From positions 9,473,501 to 9,537,500 of the forward strand of contig NW_026262690.1 of assembly GCF_021869535.1 (NCBI RefSeq): a stretch of DNA of 64,000 nt, read 5' to 3'. Every line of letters begins with the position of its first letter. The stretch's first letter is position 1. Origin of the DNA: Mytilus californianus (taxonomy: Eukaryota; Mollusca; Bivalvia; Mytilida; Mytilidae). Below the pieces are notes generated by a model that saw nothing but the letters and a program-made list of their open reading frames with translations, was not told the DNA's origin and ran no database searches. Below are positions 19,903 to 31,900 of this stretch, piece after piece. A program made the position numbers and the translations under genes.

Positions 19903-22900
19903 TCAAGAGAATATAACTGAAGATGAAGCTGCATTATATGATAGACAGATTCGCCTTTGGGGTTTAGATGCTCAAAAACGGTATTCAAAGTGCTTTCGTA
20001 GAAACTTAATTTGTGTCTTCCTTGAAGGCCACAGCACAGGGGTTTGTTACAATTTGCCGGGTTTACTATCCAAACGAACCATTTTTTTCGGGGTTCGTAT
20101 GGATAGTAAACCCGAAAAATTGTAACAAACCATTTTTTCGGGGTTCGTATGGATAGTAAACCCGGCAAATTATAACAAACCCCTGTAGCCACAGACCACA
20201 ATTAAATTCTCTATTAGTTCTTTATAATGTTTTGTTTCATTAAAAAAATTGCACCGATTCTTTTTGTCAAATATTTTGTGTGTGTAAAGTACAGTACTAG
20301 TCCAAACATATATCCAACATTCAGAAAGATTGCTCCCCAGTATCTTACAAATTTAGCCAATACACATCCATACCCCTATGGACAAGTCAAGAGATGTTCC
20401 AAAAACTGTAAATATCACCTTTTTGCACCTGTTCTTATCACTCTTTCCATATCAAAATCAGTTTAAAATCCAACATCCAAAAGTTTATTTCACCTCTCTT
20501 CTTTCATTTCCATCCAAAAAAAACAAAGAAATGAGTGAGGAAGTGAAAGAAAAAAAATTAAGAAAAAATACACTTTAATTAAAAGGAACTATATTCGTGG
20601 ACAATGAAAAGCGGGATCATTAATTGTGGTCTGGGACCTGAAGGTTCCTCTGTTGCTTGCTTAACGTCCATACCAGTAGCAAATATTTCCTGCATATAAT
20701 TTTATATTTAGGACGATCCCAACAAAAAATCAGATTTTCAAATATGCAGTTTGCTCTGTGAGTGGCCAATTTATAACAATCAGACGTGAAGTATCTGCAA
20801 TGTAATTAATTTATGTCTGAATATAGACAATTTAAATGAAGGCACAAACTATTCCCTTTTTGGGGATTCTGGTAGACCAAATTCTTCATTCTTCTGTCCC
20901 TATAATGTATATATTTCTTAATTTCCATTTGTTTTTTATTGATTTTGCTATTTACTATTTTTTTTTTTTTTTTTTTTTTGCAATATAGAGACAGAAAGCA
21001 ATGTCCATTCAAAACAGGAGATTCACATACAATTTGTTTGCGCTCAATTTTCGCTGATATTCAGCCATCTGTACCTATATACACTTATAGATATATGTTT
21101 TTTCTATATTTTCATGTGCCTTACAATGATCAACGACTTTTCTCAGTCTAGATAATCCACTTTTTTTTTAACGTTTATTACATTCTTCTTTCATTCTCAG
21201 CAAGCTAAAAAAAATGGATTTTCTAGACTCAGAATGATCGTTGATCATTGTAAGGCAAATAAAATTATAGAAAACCCATTTATCTATTAGTTTATATAGG
21301 TACAGATGGCTGAAAAATGTATAAAATCAGCGAAAATCGAACGCAAACAAATTGTATGCGAATCTCCTATTTTGAATGGACACTGCTTTCTGTCTCTATA
21401 AAAAAAAAAAAAAAAAATAGTAAATAGCGAAATCAATAAAAAGCAAATGGGAATTAAGAAATATATGCATTATAGGGACAGAAGAATTCGGTCTAGGATT
21501 CTGGGGACTTGTCATTTTTTACCTGGGAGGGGAGGGGAGCTGGTCATTTTGAAATCAAACATATAAAATTTTTCTTGATCCCCCCATAATATTTCACTGT
21601 TTTTAATTTATCCCCCCTTAAAAACATTAAAAAAATGTGATCCCCCTCTCTTAAACATGCCAAAAATTAAACATGCAAAACACTTAAACTTTGACACACA
21701 TGATATGTAGGATATACTTGAAGATTCAAAAGTTCACAAATGTTTCAATAGAGATAACATTGATCCCCCCACTTTGAATTTATAAAAAAAACTTGATCCC
21801 CCTTACATTTTGACCAATCCCTTATCAAGCCCTATTTAGTCTATTCAGGGATATTTTTGCCAACTACATGTACATTTGTTTTTTTTTTACCTTGCATCGA
21901 AGTGGCACCTTTCGTCCGTCGTCATCCGTCCGGTGTAAACTATTTCAAACATCTTCTCCTCTGAAACTACTGAACGAATTCCAACCAAACTTAAGCTGAA
22001 TGATCCTTAGGGTATCTAGTCTAGTAGAATAAAATTTATGTATTATTTTCTGTTTCTTCAAAAAACATGGCAGCCATGGCTAAAATAGAACATAGGGATA
22101 AAATGCAGTTTTTGGCTTATATCTCAAAAACTAAAGCATTTAGAGCAAATCTGACATGGGCAAAAATGTTCATTAGGTCAAGTTCTATCAGCCCTGAAAT
22201 TTTCAGATGAATCTAACAACCCATTGTTGGGTTGCTGCCACTAAATTGGTAATTTTAAGGAAATTTTGCAGTTTTTGGTTATTATCTTGAATATTATTAT
22301 AGATACAGATAAACTGTAAACAGCAAAAATGTTCAGCAAAGTAAGATCGACAAATAAGCTTATATGACCAAAATTGTCAATTGACCCCTTAAGGAGTTAT
22401 TGTCCTTTAAAGACAATTTTTCACAATTTGTTCATCTACAATGTAGTTTGCTTACTTTAAAAAATCTTCTCCTTTGAAACTGCTGAATCAATTTCAGCCA
22501 CACTTGGGGCTGGGCTGAATGAGTTTCAGAGTATCTAGTATAAATTTTGTATTTTATTTCCTTGTACGTCAAGAAACATAGCCACTATGGCTAAAATGGA
22601 ACATAGGGGTAAAATGCATTTTTTTGCTTTTGAAGAAAATATGACAGATACAAAGAACATTTAGATGGCATTTTTAAGCCACTCATTAATATATATTGAA
22701 AAGCAAAAATAATCATTGATGAAAGATTTAAGCAAAATATTACAGGTGAGCGATTCAGGCTCTTGAGAGCCTCTTGTTCATTTAGTTTTTTTTTCAAATA
22801 AGAGAAAGGTTGCAGGTCAGAGAGAAAACAATATGGCTGTCTACAGACTGATAAAATAATTTTTTTTACAAAATGGATCTATAACTATTGTTTAAGGAAA

Positions 22901-25900
22901 GATATTTTCAAAATTTTGACAGATTTTAAAGGCTAATAAGTCCTTTAATCAATTCTTACCTGCTGCAGATGTACGAAATGGTGGTGTAGATGTGAAAGAC
23001 GATGGTTCAAGGTGAGGTAGTTGGCAAAAACTTTCAGAAAAAGACTTTACAAGGCTTGATAAGGGATTCTGAGGCGGCCAAATCAGAAAATCATTCCAGA
23101 CTAAGAATCTCAAAAGGCTTTACTTGAATTAAATGAAAAGTATATATATAATAGACCAACTGACTATAGATTTAAGATGTGAACAATTACAGGTCATTGT
23201 AGGGCCTTCAAAAATTCATATTCCTGGTCTGGTTGAAAAATAAATGACAAGACCTTACAAGAATATGAGAAGCAAAAGTAAATAAAAAAATAGAAACTGG
23301 ACCTTTCCCTTAATAAATTAGTATTTCACAGGCAGTTTTTATCATATTGATATAAATAGAGATGTGATATGATTCCCAATGAGACAACTATCCACCAGAC
23401 CTGCATATAAACAATTAAAGGTAACTGTACAGCCTCAGCGATGAGAGAAAAGTCAATACAACATAGTCTATAAGTCTAATAAAAGATTGATGGGAATGAG
23501 AAAAACCCATACTGCATAGCCAATAAGTGTAATAAAAGAGCAAATCATTAAAAATGCCCTGTTATTGAGAATATATCAGTAATTCAGTATACCATATTTT
23601 AGACAGATGAGTGATTAAAGATCCATGAAGTCTGTAGTTAAGTTTGATTTTGTATGTTTTGATGATTTATAAATCATCATGACATGTAATTGAATTTCTA
23701 TAATTCTATGATATCTTTAACTTGAAGTATTAACCTAAGCATCCTTTATTATACAGACTGAGACACTCAAGAATTTTATTAATTGGATTGAGAGGTCTGG
23801 GAGCAGAAATAGCAAAGAATATTGTTCTAGCAGGAATAAAATCTTTAACATTGCTAGACCAAACAGAGGTTTGTGATTATAAGTGATAACCCAAGAAATT
23901 CATTTAATTTGTCATATCAACTTAAAATATTCAATTAGTGATCAGTGCAAAATAAACCTTTAATACTTAGGCTTATTTCACTGTGTTGCCAGGTCAGAAA
24001 TAAGCCATCAGATCAAATTCTTGCATTCTACTTTTGAGTTAAACTTTTGTCAAGAATGTGTAGGATAATTCAGCATTAATCAAGTGTAATTCACATTAGT
24101 CTTTGTTTTGTTTTGTCAGATTTTAATGGATAAAGTTGAGGGTTACAAAATTTGAGGGACCTGAGATCCTGGCTAATTCATTGGCAGACACAATAATCTA
24201 AACTTATCAATTAACAACATTAAGCAACTTAAATTATGATTTGATTGATTTATTTACATTATTAGTACAATAAATTCAATCCTGATCTTTGCTGGAAGCT
24301 GGATAATTTTTCTATGCCTGGTCCTACTGACAGGAATGAATGGAGAATTTAGCCACAATTTTATTTAAAGAATTCACTTTCAGTGTTATTCACGACTGGA
24401 GTTTCTGTCCATGTGTAATTTTAAACAAAAAACTAAAAGTCACCATTTGAATCGAGAAGGTACATGACTTTTGAATATGTCGCAATTGTTAGATGAAAAT
24501 GGGAATTACGATTTTATGAATTTTCTCTTAAACAAATGTGCTGACAGCATGTCATTTCCTCCCATATGTGAATGAATGGAGATGTGGGGTTTATACATCA
24601 ACAAGACAGCAACCCAAGAACAAAAACAATCAAAAGACATCTAGTGGGCAACCAACTGTCTTTAACAATCATGACATAGACCGGTGTCCATATGATATGT
24701 CTTGAGCTCTTAGTTGTCAGGAAATTGATGTTGTCCCAGTGTGCCTCACATGCATTCTTACATTTAAAGTCGCAGTCTTGTTTGAAGTAGGAGGGAACGA
24801 TTTAAAGTTTATGGACAAGTACTGGTTCCAAGAAATGTCCACTTTTTTCTTAAAGTTCATTAGAATTCCTGGTTGGTTAATTGATTGATTGTAGATATGT
24901 TTAACACCCCTTTCATCACTATTGGCTATGTCATGGTCAGTTTTTATTGGTGGAGGAAGCCAGATTACCTGTAGAGAACCAACACTTAAAGACTTGTTGT
25001 TTTTGTAACATTACTTTCTTTAAGTTGCAATTTGCAAAACTTCATGAATATGTATATAAAACCCTGTTCAATAAGCCTGACCAACCAACGCAATACTGTT
25101 AATTCAGAAATTGCCTGTATATATTATTGAGATTTTTGAAGAATGGACAAATAATTTCGGAATTTACAGCATATGGTTGCACAAAAATACATTTCATTTA
25201 TTTGGTTTGACACAGACATTTGTATTAGATTAATTGATATAGGGACTTTTAAAACTGTTATACACAGCTTTTAATTTAAGAAGATAGACAGTCTAGACAG
25301 TATGCATGCATTTCAACTAACATGAGATTATGTCCATTATTAAAAAATTTTTATTAGGAGAAAGTTCAAACTTATATAATTTTCACAAACTTTGGGCGAA
25401 AATATCAGCAAACAGTTGTCAATATTACACAAAGATGCCAAGTAAGGTTTTACCAGCTCCTTAGGGACTCTTTAAGCTTGTTAAATTAATTATATTGTTA
25501 AAGGGGCATTAGCTACAAGAAATAAAAAAAATTGGAATATGATTTTTTTTGGTTCAATCATATATAAAAGTCAAATAGTGAAATAATAATTCGCTTTTAT
25601 CAGCCAGTTTGGTTCAATTTTGTCAAAATAAGCTAAGAAACATCGCTGATGAATTATTCACTTGCAAGTGAATAATTTGACCTCATTCATCCATATTCAT
25701 GTGACCTTCAATTTAACCCCTTAGCTAGATAAGGGTTACGCATGAACTAGGCCTGTTCAGCTATTAAAAAGAAATAGAATGTCAACATTGAAAGTGAAAC
25801 AATGGTAAACCATTTGGTTGACTGATTCGACCTACAAAAGCTCATTCTTATACAGGTAAAAACGATGATTAACATATATTTTAACCTATAATATGAAATC

Positions 25901-28900
25901 AAACAGACCTAGAAAAAGTAAATTGCATGTGTTCACTATCTATTTATATCTATATTTATGTTTATATCGGGTTATGACCGTCAGCAGTCTTCGGAGGTCA
26001 CCTCGATGGTTAATTAGACGGCGTCTAGACTAAAATACACACGAAATGCTGATACATATTACCGAGTACATGCATCGTAAATTGTTTATTTTAGACTCTT
26101 TATTTTTTATAATTTGGATACACGTTTTAGTATGTTATAAATCAAATATGAGAATCTGAGTCAAATCGGTGAACATGAATTTGACAGCTAATGCCCCTTT
26201 AACATAATATACTGTTTTTATTTAGGTTTCTATTTAAGAAAAAAAAAGCTAAATTGTTAATGAGGTTAAATTTTGGCATTAAACGATATTGATTGAGATG
26301 AGAGAGCTATTTTGTAGACCTATGATTGTATGCATGCTTATATATAAATATTGTAATGTTTTGACAGGTAACAGAGGAAGATACATGCTCACAGTTCTTG
26401 ATTCCACAGTCTGAGATTGGCAAAAATGTAAGATATTGTTAATCTGTTTTATACTCCTATGTATGAACAGTTCAATGAGACAACCAAACATTTTTATGGT
26501 TTTCCTTATTGCCATTTTGCACCTCCTATTTTCAGTTGAAAGATTTGGACTTTTTATTTCCTTTCTATGATATTAAGGGGTTTTATAATCTGCCAGTCTG
26601 TCAGTTCTTTTATATCAAGTTAGTTTTTTGTAAAAGTAGTTTTCAATGAAATTTTTTGAAACTCGTTCACATGTTCATTATGGCTTCAACTTTATTAATA
26701 TATATGCCAAATTATGGTTTTATTTAACAAGAATTTGCAGATGACTGAACATGAATATTTGATAGGATGAATGATATTTAAAAAAATTGGTTAAAAGGAA
26801 GTCTATTGTTAGTTGTTGTCTTTGTAACTTCAGAATTCGAACTGATTTTCATTATGGTAGGATCTTTTTAAGATATATGCCATGTTAGGGTTTGACCTAG
26901 ATTTTGTAGTTCACTGAACATGGAAATGCAAGGTTTTTAGTATGGCATGGTCCGACCAGGGTATGGTGCCGTTTGCCCACATATTCTTGCTGACAGATCA
27001 AATTGTTTGAAAAAGATCTTATATTTCCCCTACAGCAGTGAATGGATTTTTAGTGAACCTTTCATATAAAGGTATTTAAATCGCAATGGAGGATTTGGAT
27101 GTAAACAGCTATAGCATGTATAGTAATCGTCAACAATGAGCAAAACCTATACTATTCAGTAAATCATAAATGGCACTGTCATGACAAAATGTTTAGAAAG
27201 ATTTTTATGCCCCCACCGTAGCGGAGGGGGCATTAAGTGTTTCCCATGGCCGTCCGTCCTGTCTGTCCTTCCCGAACATCCCCAAAATTGGTTTCCGTTC
27301 TCTAACTTTAGTTTGCCTCAACCAAATATTATAAAACTTATACATAATGCATATTACTACAAAACACAGATCAAGTTTGAAATTGGGTGGCGTCACTTTT
27401 ACCGTTCATGCCCCTTTATAGATGGAAAAATTGCTAAATCTGTTTTTCTCTAACTTTAGTTTGCCTCAACCAAATGTTATGAAACATCACAAAACAGTCT
27501 TAATTAGGTGAATCCTGCACCTGTATGTGGACGTTGACTCATGCGTTTTTACAAGTGGGGGAATCTGTGGCCCATAGACACATTCTCCATTTATTTTTTT
27601 GAGAAATCCTTATAAGACTAGAACGAAAATTTTTTTGTTATCATATTCATTATAAACATTTAAGTATTAAGTTATTCACTGCGCTCTTTTAGAATATGAT
27701 ACATGTTTAAGGCAAGTAGTGCATTTCTGATAAATCCAAACAGCTTGATTATATAGTGGGCATGTACCAAATTTTTGCTAGAAGAAAAAATCAATAAAAA
27801 TGCATCTGATAGCTATTTTTCTGAGTTTTTAATTGTATTAACTTTTGTGTTCTTTTTGTATGTTTCAGAGAGCCAAAAGTTCATTAGAAAGGACACAGCA
27901 GTTAAACCCTATGGTTGAAGTGACAGCAGACGACAGCGATCCTAAAGACAAACCAGACAGTTATTTCAGTGAATTTGATGTCATATGTGCAACATGTTGC
28001 ACATCTTCATTATTGACAAGGATTGATAAAATTTGTGCTGATAAGAAAGTGAAATTTTTTGCTGGTGATGTTTTTGGTTACTATGGTTACATGTTTTCAG
28101 ATCTTGGAGAACATGAATATGCACAGTAAGTGCCAGATTAAACAAGAGTCAAATGAAAGTTGAGCGCCATGATAATTACTGATGATAGATACACTGGTGC
28201 ATAGAGATTACATGTTTGATTTCAATAGTGTTTGAAACAGTAATATGAATAGTACATAAAAAGGTTAACAGGTATCACAAAAAAAAATGGACAGTACATC
28301 AACACCTGACTCTGATGAAGAAAAAAAAAACATGTACGAACAACACAGAAATCATTTTCCTCTTCTAGAGTAAGTAGAAGAAATTTGACCCAATATTTCT
28401 CCTAAGGAAACCCCAAAACATCAAAATAGGAGGTGCTTGATACAAATTAATAGTTTTGGCTACAAACATCATCAGCATCTGTTTTAAGTCATCAGTTTTC
28501 AAATATTTGTGCCAAGTTCCTTGTATCCACCTCTTTTCAGACATGTGTTACATTTTGTTTTGACTTCATGTGAAGTTAGTTCATTGATATGACATACATG
28601 ACATATCAATATTTAAATCAGTTTTTTTAAAAAAAAAGGTTTCCTTGCTCATCATTAACCATTAAAAAAGTCTTTCTAAATTTTGGTAGCAAGCACAACA
28701 AAACATCTATATAGATATAAGAAGATGTGGTATGAGTGCATGTTTGTTTACAAATATTACATGAAGTGATACCTTTTAACATGTTCAACCTTGAAAAAAA
28801 TATACAAAACTATTTATTATTAGCTCATAGGAAGTTATTTTTTTATTATTTAATTTATCGGTTCCTCATGAAGCAAGTGAACTCTGAAAAAAATTCTGGC

Positions 28901-31900
28901 AATTGAAGGTATCTGGTTAAAAAATCCTCCTGCATTTCGTATAAAGTTTCTTTTTTACAAATTCATCCACATCTTACATATTTGAATTGTCCCACCTGTT
29001 TAAACTAGAAGTGGGTAAATGAGACAACTCTTATTACCTTAAAATCATATCAGAAAGAAGCCATTGTTAATTATCGTTTATTTTTTTTAATAATTTCACA
29101 GAATCCGATGAAGTGTAGAATTTTAAGAATAAACAAGGTCTAAATATATGATTTTAATGTCAAAAATTTTTGTATTATATAAAAGCTTTAATTTATTAAT
29201 TGTATACAAGGTGTAAATTTAATGTATTTTAGAGAAGTCCCAAAACCAAAGGAAAAGAAATCTGACATAGATAGCGATGAACCCTCGCCTAAAAAAGCCA
29301 AAGTCAAAGATCACAAAACTGTTGTTGTGAAAAAAGTAGGTAACATAATAACCAGAAAATAAAGAGGTACTAGTCTTTCATCTGGTATTCATATCTTTCT
29401 GGCTGCATGTATTTTTATTGTAAAATATAGAAAATGTGAAAATGTCTTTTCTTTAAAGTATGTCTGATGCTCTATGTGATTTCTGTTAAATAACTGACAT
29501 AATTTATAAGACAGCTTTCTGTTTTAACTGTGTTTCAGCCTTCCTATCAAAGAGCTGAGTAGGTTAAAATTTTGTATCAGTCTCAGTTTTGTTAACATAC
29601 TTTAGATGAAAGTCATGTGGTATATTTATAATTTGCTCATGTAATATGAGTGCCGCTAACTATTTGTTGGTGTGGAATAGTAATCGCTCTGTCCATCAGC
29701 ACTTCTATAGCATACTACAGATCAAGATGGCCTTAACCTATTTCTATAATATTCATGCACAGTTTATATTTATTTTTTAATGAAGGCACTTTTTGATTTT
29801 TATGAAAACTGGGGGGGAAATTCTGGTAAAAACTTATATTGTTAAAAAAATCACATATTTTTAGAAATGCCTTGATTGTTTTAGGATTTCAATGGCATAG
29901 CTGTCAACTGACCCATATTCTGCGGGTTACATCCAAGAATTTTCCCTTCACACAGGATTTTTTAAATACCCACCAGGTATTCAAATAAACTGGGATTTAA
30001 AAAAATGACCTGTTTTCACCCATATTTCTGACCAGCATTGTTTCCGGTATTTAGAAGTCAAATATACTTTCGGTTTTCTCTGCATATTTCCATTGAAAAG
30101 GTAAACAATTGAAATTAGAATTGTTTACTTCTCGTGCCAATGGCAGATATCAAAACATTACATTTGATTGAAAAGTAACAATTCGAGGATTGTTTGTTAA
30201 TTGTACCCCAGAAAGTTGAAGCCAGTCAAGCTTGACATACAATTCTATGTCCTGATTAAAAGATTTGCCGTTTGCAAATATCAAATATCCTGTAAAAATC
30301 ATTTGAAAACAATTTGAACCTTTTAATACATTTCTGTTGGAGAGAATAATTTTGGTATCACTTAAATGTAAAAGCTTTAAATCAAATCCATATGCTCTAG
30401 ACTTTCTATTTATCTTCCTCCTGTGTATAGGAGCACATAAGCTATAATTGATTTCTAATTACATGTATAGCTGGGGTTTATGACATTCATTAATAAAAAG
30501 AAGTTAACTAGTGTGAATAAAACAATAAAAGGGCATTGTTTTAGAAAGATATTTAATGAATGATAAATATTTATATACTTAACAAATTCAAAAGGAAACT
30601 CAGTGGTACATGTATATGTTATAGTAAATAATGATGTGAAGGAGGTTATTTGTTAGATCTATTATTCTTTAAGATTTTATAATTCAATGGGGCCAAAAAA
30701 ATATCCTTGTCATACCTACTTGTATGGAAACACTATATTTACCAAAATTATTTTCAGAATGCAACTTTCACAAGGTTACAGCATGCTCTAGATGTGGATT
30801 GGAGAACAGATGAAAATTCAAAGAAGATAAGACGAACACCAAACACATATTTCATAATGCAAAGTAGGTTTTTAAAACAACCACAGGAATCTTGTCAGTG
30901 GTTGTTTTTGTGCCTGACTCATCCTAATGTTTTTCATATTTTTTTTGTTATTGGGAGAATAATGTGCTGATGGCAGATTTTTTATTGTTTCTATTTAATT
31001 TTATGTAAAACCTGTCAGTTAGTAAACTCTTGCTTTATCTTATCAGGACAGTGAAATTCTATTAATTTAACCTGTGTAAACCATGCAGCTGTTAAACATA
31101 AACAAATTCTATACAATTTCACTGAGGAATGAACAACAAATTCTATACAATTTCACTGAGGAATGAACAAGTATTCACTATATAACATTTCCATATGTGA
31201 TTATTAGATTTTTATTTAATTTATATACTTTGAGGAACTTTGAAGAAAAACAGATAAAGCCATCAAGATTGGTACCAACTAAGACTTCATTATTGATGGC
31301 TGGATCTAAAGTACTGGATGGACTAGTTACAACTTTTCTTTTGATCAATTCACCAACATCAATGTTAAGATTTCATAAAATAGAAGAACATGTTCTTGCA
31401 GATATTTATTTATGATTATATTTCTCTTTTAAAAAGAAATTGAAAGTCATTGGTGCCTTTAGACTTGTAAGTGTGAGAGATTGCTTAAATATGCCAATTT
31501 AAATTTGCACTATGTACATTCCAAATAAGTTAGGAATTTGTTTTAGTCATACATATATGCTAAAATATAAAATTATTTCAGTTATCTTAACTCACATTTT
31601 TATGCCCTGAATTTGATAGTAGAGGGTTTAAGTTTTTGGTCAAAGTAGTTTATGATGAATTTGATATCACATCCACTTTGAAACTCAATACCCATGTTCG
31701 CTATGATGTGAACTTAATTATATACCAAATTACGGTTTTTACCCCAATTTTTTGGTTCACTGAACATGGAATTGGGATGTTGTGAAACCCGTAAATTCTC
31801 AGGTTAAAGTAGTTTACCATGAGGTTATGGTCAAATCAACTTGAATCTTAGTACACTTGTTTATTATGATGTAAATTTTATGCCAAATTACAGTTTTGAC

